From: Planctomycetota bacterium
GTDB lineage: Bacteria > Planctomycetota > UBA1135 > GCA-002686595
Assembly: GCA_029259635.1 (NCBI GenBank)
Contig: JAJDEU010000027.1
Coordinates: 1 to 64,000, forward strand
Reading direction: 5' to 3'
DNA length: 64,000 nucleotides
Both the position numbers and the translations under genes were made by a program. Positions 18,077 through 26,833 of this stretch are shown piece by piece (within the stretch, counting starts at the first letter, position 1; each line of letters starts with the position of its first letter). The notes under the pieces are model-generated. The model did no database searches. It saw only the letters and a list, made by a program, of their open reading frames with translations, and had not been told where the DNA came from.

Positions 18077-19488
18077 GCGCCCAACTCACGGACGACCGAT
18101 AACAGTAGATCGACGTCCTTCTCGCGGGTGCGCCAGTTGACGATGGCGGGGCGCAGGGCGGTCATGCCGCGATAGCGCGTGGTGCCGGCGAAGACTCGAC
18201 CGTCGGTGAGGATGGCCTCACCCAGTTCGGTGTTGAGTGCGTCGAGCTCTTCCGGCGATCTGCCGGGAGCGTTGAGGCGAAAGCAAACGATGTTGAGTTG
18301 AGCGGGCGCGAGCAGCTCCAACTCCGGCGCTTCCTCGACTCCACGCGCCAGTCGTCGAGTCAACTCGAGGTGCTTCTCGACCATCACGCGAATTCCCTCG
18401 CGTCCATAGGCCTTGAGCGTTCCCCAAATCGCAAAAGCGCGAGCGCGCCGCGAACTCTCCGCGCACAGATTGGAGAGCATGGGATGCGGATCATTCGGCG
18501 CGGGCAGATAGTCCGCGAACAAGGTGAAGTTCTTCGCGAGCATGACGGGATCGCGCACGAAGGAAATTCCGCAGTCGTAGGGTACGTTCATCCACTTGTG
18601 CGCATCGACGGTCAGCGAGTGAGCGCGCTCGCAGCCGTCGGCGAGCGCGATCGATTCGGGACTGGTGCGCGCGAACAAACCAAAGGCTCCGTCGACGTGC
18701 AGCCAGCAGCCATAGCGCTCCGCCAGGTCCGCCATAGCTGAGATCGGATCGAAGTCGCCCGTGTTCACGTCTCCCGCATTGCCGATCAGAATCGCGGGCG
18801 CACCGTTCAGCTCTTTGAGCGCGCTCTCCAAAGCCTCGACGTCGAGCTTGCCCGAGTCGTCACGCTCGAACCTTCGTACCGCGTCGCGGCCCAACCCGAG
18901 CATCGCCATCGGCTTGACGGCCGCCGCGTGAACGTAACCGCTTGAGAAGATCGGAATTGGCGCGCACGCGGCCAGTCCCGCTTGAGCGATGTCGACGCCC
19001 ATGCGCTCGCCGCACCACTGCCTTCCCGCCGCAAGCCCGCAAAAGTTTGCCATCGTCGCGCCGCTCGTCAGCACTCCACCCATCCCTTCGGGCAAGACGA
19101 ACAAATCGCGCAGCCACTCGATGACGATCTGCTCGAGTTGAATGCCGAGCGGTGAAGAGACCCATGTCCCCGCGCACTGATCGAGAGCGGAAGCGAGCCA
19201 GTCCGCGCCGAGTGCGGCCGGAGTTTGACCGCCGATGACGTAGTGGAAGAAGCGCGGTCCCGCGCTCGTCACCGTCGCATCCATGCCGCGTTCGATGAGT
19301 TCCGAGAGCGCGGCGCTCGCCCCACTGCCGACTTCGGGGAGCGGCTCGATGAGCGCCTCCGCAGTCTCGGCGGCATTCGGTTCGCGAACCAGGCGCTCGT
19401 CAAGATTGTCGAGGTATCGAACGGACTCAGACCGGACGAGTTCCAAGACTTCTTTGAACTCGCCAACGCTGGGCAGGGCGTCCTTCAT
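18061..19488 (-). CDS. Group II PLP-dependent amino acid decarboxylase
   Basis: A 475-residue enzyme of the aromatic-L-amino-acid/glutamate decarboxylase family. Signatures: GVLTSGATMANFCGL in the cofactor-binding region, WLHVDGAFGLFA with the aspartate that pairs with the pyridine nitrogen, and the Schiff-base lysine in VDAHKWMNVPYDCG. The substrate cannot be fixed; the family acts on tryptophan, dopa, tyrosine or related compounds, and a tryptophan-degrading enzyme is encoded close by on the other strand. The final residues ATLKV and the stop codon are encoded inside the palindrome at 17958-18076. It follows pcp with a gap of three bases and is likely co-transcribed. Confidence 0.9.
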   Translation of the reverse strand: MKDALPSVGEFKEVLELVRSESVRYLDNLDERLVREPNAAETAEALIEPLPEVGSGASAALSELIERGMDATVTSAGPRFFHYVIGGQTPAALGADWLASALDQCAGTWVSSPLGIQLEQIVIEWLRDLFVLPEGMGGVLTSGATMANFCGLAAGRQWCGERMGVDIAQAGLAACAPIPIFSSGYVHAAAVKPMAMLGLGRDAVRRFERDDSGKLDVEALESALKELNGAPAILIGNAGDVNTGDFDPISAMADLAERYGCWLHVDGAFGLFARTSPESIALADGCERAHSLTVDAHKWMNVPYDCGISFVRDPVMLAKNFTLFADYLPAPNDPHPMLSNLCAESSRRARAFAIWGTLKAYGREGIRVMVEKHLELTRRLARGVEEAPELELLAPAQLNIVCFRLNAPGRSPEELDALNTELGEAILTDGRVFAGTTRYRGMTALRPAIVNWRTREKDVDLLLSVVRELGATLKV

Positions 19489-19491
19489 GAT

Positions 19492-20088
19492 CTAGAGGCC
19501 GACCTGGCGGGAGAGCGCGGTGATGAACTGCCGCACCGATCGAAGCTGGGCCTCGAGTTTGATCTCATCAAATGTAGGCACGTGCAGGAACACGGCGGGC
19601 ACGCCCAGCTTCTCGGCTTTGTTGAGCGCGTGGTAATAGAGGCGCTCACAAACATATCCGCCCGCGTCGTCGGAGACTTCGGCTTCGGGCAAACCGGATT
19701 GATTCAGAGAGTCTCTCAGTGCCTCCACATCCAGCGTGGTCTCAAGCGACCGCGCCTTCGGCAACCGGAGCGAACTTGCCTCGACGCCGATCACGTCCGG
19801 GCGCTTGCTCTTGAGGTCTGTGCTCGCTCGCCGCTCTACGCGAAAACACTTGCCCTTGGCAGCCACACCTAAAGAGAGAATCGCGTTCGGTATGCGCGGC
19901 TCCAGAGCTTTGATCGCGGAATCCAGTCCCGACGCCGACCGGCGATAGCTGACGGGAAGGATCCGTACCGCGAGATCGAGATCGGCCGGCGGATCGGCAT
20001 CGATTCGCTCGACCAAACGGGCGGTAGGATTCTCTTCGACGTCTTCGAACGGACCGAAGCCGGTCAACAGCAAGAGGGGCACAGACAT
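19492..20088 (-). CDS. pcp: Pyroglutamyl-peptidase I (peptidase C15)
   Basis: A 198-residue cysteine peptidase that removes N-terminal pyroglutamate. Family features: LLLTGFGPFEDVEENPT at the N terminus, the Glu region FRVERRAS, the nucleophile Cys in SDDAGGYVCERLYYHAL (usually DAGxYVCN), and the catalytic His in VFLHVP. It is the first gene of a two-gene unit with the PLP decarboxylase and is divergent from a large membrane-anchored protein. Cytosolic recycling of peptides is the likely role. Confidence 0.88.
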   Translation of the reverse strand: MSVPLLLLTGFGPFEDVEENPTARLVERIDADPPADLDLAVRILPVSYRRSASGLDSAIKALEPRIPNAILSLGVAAKGKCFRVERRASTDLKSKRPDVIGVEASSLRLPKARSLETTLDVEALRDSLNQSGLPEAEVSDDAGGYVCERLYYHALNKAEKLGVPAVFLHVPTFDEIKLEAQLRSVRQFITALSRQVGL

Positions 20089-20321
20089 GCGCGGATTCTA
20101 GCGAGCGAGTGCCAATTCCGCTCCGCCTTCGGACTCTCCTGGATTCGGCGGAAGATGCGCATTAGCGAGGCGTCGGCCAGTTAGAGGAGTGAGCGTAACT
20201 CTATTTACGAAAGCCTCTTCGCTCGACGTCGCGCTCGGGTTTGGATTCGAAAGACCCCTTCCTCCGGCGCGTAAATCTCAGACAAATAAGGCAGCTGTTA
20301 GATTGAGAGAGGATTTTCGAG

Positions 20322-22184
20322 ATGAATTCACGAACGAAACTTTCGCTCGCCGCGGTTGCGGTTTTCTTGCTGCTCCTCTGCTTGTGGCTCATCGATGACT
20401 CCTCGGCGCCTTCTCTTTCAGATGCCGAGGCCAGCGCCGAGGTTGAGGAACCCCGAGCGGATTCTCCCTTGGAAGCACCTCTCGAGTCTCCGCCGATCGC
20501 GGTCACTCCAGACCTGCTCGGGAATCTAGCAACGCCGGAGAAGCCTCGCCCCTTGAAGAGAGCGAACGACGCGACCGTCACGGAGACAGAGGATCACGGC
20601 CGCTACGCTTATGAGCTGGACGTCGAAGTCGTGGGGCGACTCGGTCGTCCAATCCGAGAGGCGTTCGTCTGGTTGGCACCCGATCAGCATCCCAGCAACA
20701 ACATGGGCATGACTGCCGCCTCCGGAAAGTTGCGACTGCGATGGGAGGCGCACGTCGGATTCATGAACGTGGCTGTCGCGGCTGCTGGTCCACAGAGTAC
20801 GTGGTCGGGATTTAAAACCATTCGCGTTCTAGCCAGTGTGCCTCAAACCGTTCAAGTGATCTTGCCGGGCGAAGAGTTCATGGTGCAAACCAAGTCGAGT
20901 GGAAAAACGAAACGCCGACGTCGCTCAAGAAGAGAATCGCTCAACGCAGCTCCTTGGAGTCTTCTCAGTTCGCCTATCGCCAGCCACTCCGATGGAGTCT
21001 CTCGATTCTCCTGGAGCATGTCTCGGCTAACGGATGAGGAGTTGAATTCCTTTGGCACGGTTTCTCGAGATCTGCGGCGTGAGCTGCGCGCTTCCGGCGG
21101 AGCCTTCGAGCGACTCCGGCCGTCCTATTGGTACGAACGCGAGGAAGAGACTCCCGAGGGCCTCGTTGCACGAGGCACCGTCTATGACTCCACCATGAAG
21201 CCTGCGGCCGGCGCTCTCGTTACCGTCGGCCAAAAACCACAGGCGCCGATGATGGGGGTCTTTTGCGATTCGAATGGAGCCTTCGAAATCGCGGGCCTCG
21301 AGCCCGGCTACTGGCATGTCTGGGCTGGTGGTGGTGAGTTCGGAGTTCATCGCGAGGAGGTCTTGGTGGGAACGAACGACGCGCAACTCGGGAAGCTCGT
21401 TCTCGATCGCGGTTTGGACTACGCGGGAGAGGTCGTCTCTCTGGATAGCCGCCCCCTAACTGGTTGGGTGGTCGAACTCGAGGGACTGAGTCGAACCCAG
21501 CTGTACAACGCCGTCGTTCGAACGGGCGCGGACGGCCGTTTTTCATTCGCAAACGTTCCGGAGGGAACCTTCAAAGTTCATGTGGGCCCCTACGATTCGA
21601 ATCGAGTCCTGCCGGTGAAGTCGATGGACGTACCGACGGACAGAAGCTTTCTCATCATCCAAGCCGACGGCGCAAGCGCCACGAAGCTCGATGTAGAAAT
21701 CGGGAACCTATCCGACATCAGCTCGGGTCGAGTGGCCGTTCGGGTAATGGACGAAGCGAGCGGGCGAGGCCTGTGGTGCAATTCTTCGCGGGGAAATCAC
21801 TTCACCTCGGGCGCTCTGCCCGCAGGCGACTATTCCATCATGGCCGTCTCGGCGACTCGCGGCGTAAGCATGCGGCGGCGAGCACGAATCAGAGACGGGG
21901 ACGAGCTCTTCCGTGTTGATCTCAGCCTGCCCGAGAACGGCTCGGTGGTCTTTGAGGATGGTCAGCGAACTTGGGTAAGGCGGGTCTACACGGTGTGGAA
22001 AAAGGGAGCCGAGATAGACAGCCGCGTAGCCGTCTCAAAGAATCGCATTTCTAGCCGAATGGAGCTGCCGTGGGGCGAGTACAGCCTTGTCATCAAGAGG
22101 GAGGACGGAGGATTCCAAACCATCCCCTTCTCGGTCTTCGCGAACCAAGACACCCTGGTCGTCCTTCCGGCGGAAGACTCCTAA
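20322..22184 (+). CDS. Membrane-anchored protein with carboxypeptidase-regulatory-like domains
   Basis: A 620-residue protein with one N-terminal membrane helix (LAAVAVFLLLLCLWLI), then an acidic Pro/Glu-rich linker and several beta-sandwich domains of the carboxypeptidase-regulatory type. Visible repeats of the pattern are LGRPIREAFVWLAPD, TVYDSTMKPAAGALVTVG with GAFEIAGLEPGYWHVWAGG, and SLDSRPLTGWVVELEG with GRFSFANVPEGTFKVHVG. It is probably held on the outer face of the inner membrane and binds a partner or glycan; no catalytic motif is seen. A related protein of 716 residues is encoded at 57.3-59.5 kb. The GPP34 gene follows after 16 bases, so the two may be co-expressed. Confidence 0.75.
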   Translation: MNSRTKLSLAAVAVFLLLLCLWLIDDSSAPSLSDAEASAEVEEPRADSPLEAPLESPPIAVTPDLLGNLATPEKPRPLKRANDATVTETEDHGRYAYELDVEVVGRLGRPIREAFVWLAPDQHPSNNMGMTAASGKLRLRWEAHVGFMNVAVAAAGPQSTWSGFKTIRVLASVPQTVQVILPGEEFMVQTKSSGKTKRRRRSRRESLNAAPWSLLSSPIASHSDGVSRFSWSMSRLTDEELNSFGTVSRDLRRELRASGGAFERLRPSYWYEREEETPEGLVARGTVYDSTMKPAAGALVTVGQKPQAPMMGVFCDSNGAFEIAGLEPGYWHVWAGGGEFGVHREEVLVGTNDAQLGKLVLDRGLDYAGEVVSLDSRPLTGWVVELEGLSRTQLYNAVVRTGADGRFSFANVPEGTFKVHVGPYDSNRVLPVKSMDVPTDRSFLIIQADGASATKLDVEIGNLSDISSGRVAVRVMDEASGRGLWCNSSRGNHFTSGALPAGDYSIMAVSATRGVSMRRRARIRDGDELFRVDLSLPENGSVVFEDGQRTWVRRVYTVWKKGAEIDSRVAVSKNRISSRMELPWGEYSLVIKREDGGFQTIPFSVFANQDTLVVLPAEDS

Positions 22185-22200
22185 TGGCAGCGAGGATCGA

Positions 22201-22917
22201 ATGGAAAGCGCCGCCGACACGGTCATCCGAGATCTAAGACCTATGACTCACGAACTATTCTTGCACGAGGAAGTGTTTCTGCTCGCCCTGTCCGATGAGA
22301 AGGGTTCCATCCTTTCGGGGGCTTGGTATCAACAGGCTGTTGGAGGCGCGATTCTGTCCGAACTCCTGATGGCAGAACGCGTGCGCATCGACAAGCAGGG
22401 CAAGAAGTCGATGGTAGAAGTTCTTCGCACCGAGCCGATTGGTGAGAGCTTGGCCGACGAGTGGCTCGCGAAGATGGCTGCATCCCCCAAAGCAAAAACT
22501 CTCGGGGACTGGCTCTCGAAAATCTCGAATACGAAGGATCTCAAGGAGCGGGTTGCGCGGCGGTTAGTCGGAATCGGGATCCTCGAGGAGCAAAGCGACA
22601 AGGTGCTCTTCGTCTTCAATCGCACGCGTTACCCCGAAGCGAATTCCGGTCCAGAACAGGCAATTATCGAGCGCCTTCGAAAGGCGATTTTCACCGACAC
22701 TTCGGAGGTCTCTCCACGCGACGTCGCGCTGATCTCCATCGCGAAGAGCACCGACGTACTCTCCTGCATCTTCGATCGGCGCGAACTCAAGCAGGCCAAG
22801 CAACGCATCGAGGCCCTGATCGCAGGCGACCTAACCGGCAAGGCCGTCGCCGAGTTGGTTCAGACCATGATCGTCGTGATCACAACTGCCTGCATCGTTC
22901 CGATTATCGTCAGCTGA
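22201..22917 (+). CDS. GPP34 family protein (GOLPH3-like)
   Basis: A 238-residue protein of the GPP34 family, best known from eukaryotic Golgi phosphoprotein 3, which binds phosphatidylinositol 4-phosphate. Family segments are LFLHEEVFLLALSDEKGS, the AVGGAILSELLMAERVRI helix, LKERVARRLVGIGIL and VLFVFNRTRYPE. The C terminus ends in a hydrophobic helix (VQTMIVVITTACIVPIIV). Start at 22201 chosen because it lies just past the upstream stop; an ATG at 22243 begins exactly at the conserved domain. The role in bacteria is not known. Its stop is 23 bases before the hairpin at 22941. Confidence 0.85.
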   Translation: MESAADTVIRDLRPMTHELFLHEEVFLLALSDEKGSILSGAWYQQAVGGAILSELLMAERVRIDKQGKKSMVEVLRTEPIGESLADEWLAKMAASPKAKTLGDWLSKISNTKDLKERVARRLVGIGILEEQSDKVLFVFNRTRYPEANSGPEQAIIERLRKAIFTDTSEVSPRDVALISIAKSTDVLSCIFDRRELKQAKQRIEALIAGDLTGKAVAELVQTMIVVITTACIVPIIVS

Positions 22918-22940
22918 CGAGTGTCTTGTCGTTGGACCCC

Positions 22941-23006
22941 CTAGCAGCCCGTGGTGAAAGCGCTTTGCCGCTTATAGAGCAAAGCACTTTCACCACGGAC
23001 TGCTAG
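22941..23006. repeat. Hairpin between convergent genes
   Basis: Arms 22941-22968 and 22979-23006 pair over 28 bases with two mismatches (ctagcagcccgtggtgaaag on the left) and a 10-base loop. The stop codon of the minus-strand oxidoreductase (23003-23005) is inside the right arm. It is likely a two-way terminator, or a repeat element used as one, and repeats the arrangement seen at 17958-18076 with an unrelated sequence. Confidence 0.75.
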
Positions 23007-25198
23007 AAGATCGGTCGCGGCATCTCGGGAGCGCTGTAGGCCACCGACTCGCCGCGATCGAGGCTCTCGTGAATCAAGAAGCCGGTTCGGCTGACCGCGA
23101 GAATGGTCTCGTAGGGAATCGGCATCTCGGTGTTGTTTCGAATGGCCGTGACGAAGGCGCCGACTTGCTCGCGATAGCCTTTTTGGTAGTTGCTTAGCTT
23201 CTTTACTCGCCGGCGTGCGCCCTGGTGCAGTTCCAACGTCCGGAAGTTATCCATGGTCGCGGATCGGCCGCCTCCGAAGACTTCGAGTCGCTCGCGCGAG
23301 AGCGAAGAGTCGCCAGTCGTGAGAAAATGAATGACGCCGAGGCTGTCGTTCTGCATTCGAACGGTGACGCACACGCTCTCGCGATTCGGATTCGGACTGC
23401 CCGGGACAGCGATCGGTTCGGCGTGCACTCGGGCGGGCAGTGAATCGCTCATGAAGCAGAGCAGGTCGACGAAGTGACAGACCTCGCTGAGGATTCGACC
23501 TCCGCCGAGCTCGGCGTCGTGAATCCATGACTCTTCAGGCAATGCCGGAGCATTGATTCGATAGGTGAGGTGCAGCGGGCTATCGACATCGCGAAAGAAG
23601 TCGCGGCAGTGGACCGCGAGCGGTGCGAAGCGACGACTGAACCCGACCATCAGTTGCGGATCGCCCGCTCGACCGGCTTTCACAAACTTCACGAGCTCCT
23701 CCGGACGAATGCAGAGCGGCTTTTGAACGAAGACCGACTTTCCGGCTTCGAGAGCGGCGAGCGCGAGCGGCGCGTGTTGGTCGTGCCGCGTCGTGATGAG
23801 AACCGTGTTGATCTCATCGCTCAGCACGACCTCTTCGGCGTTGCTCGTGCAAAACGATGCGCCATAGCGCTCGGCCATCGCCTTCGAGGTTGGCCCCGAT
23901 GACGTGCAGAATGCGCGCATGTGAACGGCGACCTGGGCGTGAAACGCCGGGATCAAGACGGACTTGGCGAAGTTGCCCGCGCCAATCGTTCCGAGCTGAA
24001 CGAAGTCGGCTCGTTTGTGTTCTAGCCGGCGCGAAGACATCCGAACCGTCGTCGCCATCAACTCTTCGGAAGTCGGCGGTTGATAATCGAGAATGACGGA
24101 GAGCGCGGCGGGCGAGCCATTTCCCGTGACGGTGCGATAGGCCTCTTCCGCTCGTTCAATGGGATAGTGAGCGCCGATCAGGGGATCGATCTCGACGGTC
24201 CCACGCGCGAGCAGATCGAGAAAGGCCTCGCCGTTGCGCCGTTCGGTCCAGCGCACGAGCGGCAGCGGATAGTCGCGTCCGTGAACTTCGTAATTCGCGT
24301 CATAACGACCGGGACCAAAAGAGCGGCTGATTAGGAGCTTGATCTCCTTCTCGAAGATCGGCCGCCGCTCGATCCCCAGACCGACGTCACCGACCAGAAC
24401 AACGCGACCTTTCAATCGCGAGCTCTCGGCCGCGACGCGCAGCAGTTCGCTGGTGTTCGTCGAAGCGCACAGAATGACAGCATCGGCGCCGTGCCCACCC
24501 GTAAAGCGCGCGATCGCGCCCTCGAGCTCCTGCGCATTCGAGACGACGGAGTGCGCGCCCAGCTTCTTCGCCAATTGGCACTTTTCCGGATCTGGATCGG
24601 TGACGAGTACGTTGGCACCACAGGCGCGCACGAGTTGCGCCGCGAGCTGTCCAATCAAGCCGAGCCCCATTACGACAACGCGCTCTCCCAGCTCGAGCTC
24701 CGCCAAGCGCACGCCCTGCATCGCCGTCGAACCGAGCGCGACAAAGGCCGCTGAGTCGTTCGAGATCTCGTCGGGAATCTTCACGGCCAAGTTGTGCGGC
24801 ACGTAATTGACTTCCGCGTGGTTCGCGAAGTTCATCCCGTAACAAGCCACGCGATCACCGACGCGAAACTCGTCCACTTGCGAGCCGACTTCCATCACGC
24901 TCCCCGAGCACGAATACCCGAGCGGAATCGGAGCCGGCCGAAGGTTCTTCACCACTTGGTACCGGTTCCAGTAGCTCTCGTCCTTATCGCCTTCGAGTAC
25001 GCGGCGAATCGTGCTCACCGGCTTCTTCATCGCCGAAACAGGCCCACCGTGAGAGAGCGAGGTCACCGTTCGCTCGGTCCCCAGTCCAATCACGGACCGC
25101 CTCACTCGCACGAGGATCCCTTCCGGGCGGAGGGCGGGCGGCGGTACCTCGTCGACGACGAGCTTCCCAGTCTTAGGGTTTTGAAGAACAGCCTTCAT
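23003..25198 (-). CDS. Two-domain oxidoreductase: Zn-type MDR plus Gfo/Idh/MocA
   Basis: A 731-residue fusion. Residues ~1-375 are a medium-chain dehydrogenase: IGLGTERTV, PLGYSCSGSVMEVG, FRVGDRVACYGMNFANHAE, and the nucleotide-binding VVVMGLGLIGQLAAQL. Residues ~395-731 are a Gfo/Idh/MocA dehydrogenase: LGTIGAGNFAKSVLIPAFHA as the Rossmann motif and VFVQKPLCIRPEEL, which contains the conserved QKP/EKP lysine. Such two-domain proteins are commonly encoded with genes for capsule or exopolysaccharide sugars. The start is ATG at 25198. It probably modifies a nucleotide sugar, in line with the GT87-like gene upstream, but the substrate is not known. Confidence 0.87.
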   Translation of the reverse strand: MKAVLQNPKTGKLVVDEVPPPALRPEGILVRVRRSVIGLGTERTVTSLSHGGPVSAMKKPVSTIRRVLEGDKDESYWNRYQVVKNLRPAPIPLGYSCSGSVMEVGSQVDEFRVGDRVACYGMNFANHAEVNYVPHNLAVKIPDEISNDSAAFVALGSTAMQGVRLAELELGERVVVMGLGLIGQLAAQLVRACGANVLVTDPDPEKCQLAKKLGAHSVVSNAQELEGAIARFTGGHGADAVILCASTNTSELLRVAAESSRLKGRVVLVGDVGLGIERRPIFEKEIKLLISRSFGPGRYDANYEVHGRDYPLPLVRWTERRNGEAFLDLLARGTVEIDPLIGAHYPIERAEEAYRTVTGNGSPAALSVILDYQPPTSEELMATTVRMSSRRLEHKRADFVQLGTIGAGNFAKSVLIPAFHAQVAVHMRAFCTSSGPTSKAMAERYGASFCTSNAEEVVLSDEINTVLITTRHDQHAPLALAALEAGKSVFVQKPLCIRPEELVKFVKAGRAGDPQLMVGFSRRFAPLAVHCRDFFRDVDSPLHLTYRINAPALPEESWIHDAELGGGRILSEVCHFVDLLCFMSDSLPARVHAEPIAVPGSPNPNRESVCVTVRMQNDSLGVIHFLTTGDSSLSRERLEVFGGGRSATMDNFRTLELHQGARRRVKKLSNYQKGYREQVGAFVTAIRNNTEMPIPYETILAVSRTGFLIHESLDRGESVAYSAPEMPRPIF

Positions 25199-25350
25199 CG
25201 CGGTTGCCTATCAGCGGTTGCCAGTCAATGGGTGCGGGGAACCCATGGAGGATAGCAATCCGGGGACCCCGGCTCCGAGTGTCTTCGCACGGGAATTGGG
25301 GGATTCGGAGCGGCCCGATGCTCGCTGGGGAGAGATCTCCCCAGTTGAGT

Positions 25351-26556
25351 TCAGACTCCTAGATCGGATTCGGATCGCAAGCTTCTGAGGGTTGCGAACT
25401 TCGATTGGCCCGCGACGCGAATGGCAGAGACGGAAACGACCAGAATGCACGCCAATGGCTTGGGCATTCCGATGATCGAATCGGGGAATGCGTGAAACAG
25501 CTTATTGCTCAGCAGGAAGAGTGTCGCGGCGCCGAGGTAGGCGGTTTGTGCCCATAGAAGTCGGTCTCTTTTCGCCATGACAAACAGAATCCCGATCACG
25601 GGAGCGATGAGCGCGTAGGAATTTCGCTCCGTTCCGGGACACAGCAAGAGGATGAACCCGAACACGAGCGCGGCGATGTGGGGAGCGGCGTCACGAAACT
25701 CAAAAGAGCGCTTCGCCTCGACGCATAACCCGATCACCAGAATGCCCGCGCAAATTCTGAGCGCGCTCTGCTCGAAACTCGACGATTCCAACCCCAGCAA
25801 GTGGAGGCAGGCGATGGCATCCGTGAACATCTTCACCTGCACGGAATCCGCATGTGCCTGAAGGGTCTCGGGCAAGACGAGGTACTGATCGAAAACGTAG
25901 GAGGGGTCCTGGAAGGCGAATGGAAGAGCGATGACCACGGCCACTGCGATGAGGCAACGCGGAAGTAAGCTGGGCCGAATCGCGATGAGGACGGGTGCTA
26001 GAAGTAGGGCAAGGGGTTTCGCCGCGACGGCCAGCGCGAGCGCGACAACCGGGCTCGTCTTTCCGCCACGAATGAGGCTGGCCATGCAGATCAGCATGAG
26101 TCCGGCCATGCTCAGCGTCGTTTGGCCATGTCTCGCGGCGGTCCAGGACAGAGCGGTCGCGAAGAGAGTCACGATCGCAAATGCTCCCGGAATCGTCTGT
26201 TCATCTTCGGAATGAATCGAGCGTGAGAACCTCCAGATGCCCAGCGCGAAAAGGGCAATGTTGAGCGTTCGCCAAATCGCTCCTCCAAGGACGAAGGAGA
26301 CATTCGCCCACGGGGTGAACAGCACCGCTGAGATCGGGAAGTAGTGGAAACGACCATCCTCGAAGAGCGGTTCGCCGGCTAGCCAGGCCAGTCCCGCGTT
26401 GCGATAGATGTTGAACACATTGCCGCTCGTCGGCTTCAGGTGAAGCTTGGTCACAACGACGAGACCGGCAAAAATTGCCCACAGAACGATGGAGAACCAA
26501 TCCTTTTGGACGAGGTTCCTAAGCCGGTTACCGAACGTGGAGTTTCCGAGAGTCAT
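25351..26556 (-). CDS. GT87-like (DUF2029) membrane glycosyltransferase
   Basis: A 401-residue integral membrane protein with about ten hydrophobic helices, for example WFSIVLWAIFAGLVVVT, FAIVTLFATALSWTAA and VALALAVAAKPLALLLAPVL. The pattern ARHGQTTLSMAGLML and the loop AAKPLALLLAPVLI match the DUF2029/GT87 mannosyltransferase-like family, which uses polyprenyl-phosphate sugars on the outer side of the membrane. The ATG at 26556 (MTLGNSTFGNRL) is chosen; one at 26589 adds eleven residues. It lies upstream of the two-domain oxidoreductase with a gap of 152 bases. Confidence 0.72.
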   Translation of the reverse strand: MTLGNSTFGNRLRNLVQKDWFSIVLWAIFAGLVVVTKLHLKPTSGNVFNIYRNAGLAWLAGEPLFEDGRFHYFPISAVLFTPWANVSFVLGGAIWRTLNIALFALGIWRFSRSIHSEDEQTIPGAFAIVTLFATALSWTAARHGQTTLSMAGLMLICMASLIRGGKTSPVVALALAVAAKPLALLLAPVLIAIRPSLLPRCLIAVAVVIALPFAFQDPSYVFDQYLVLPETLQAHADSVQVKMFTDAIACLHLLGLESSSFEQSALRICAGILVIGLCVEAKRSFEFRDAAPHIAALVFGFILLLCPGTERNSYALIAPVIGILFVMAKRDRLLWAQTAYLGAATLFLLSNKLFHAFPDSIIGMPKPLACILVVSVSAIRVAGQSKFATLRSLRSESDLGV

Positions 26557-26833
26557 CTTCTCGGAGCTTATGCCGGAGACTCCAATCAAAGGTTACTCCA
26601 ACCTTATGGGCGCCAATTCGTCGCTAGCAGAGCTGTGGCGTTGATTGGAGCGACTTTAGCGCAGGTGAATCTCCCGCTTTTTCGTGCTTTTGCGCGCCTC
26701 GAGTAAACGGCGGGTGAGGCTGTCGCGACTCGAACGTTCGGATCTGTCGCGCACGGACAGTCTGTGTCAAAATGCTCGGCCAATTTCGCGAGAGCCCAGA
26801 CAATCGTTAGGAAGCAGAGCCGCCAGGAAGAAC

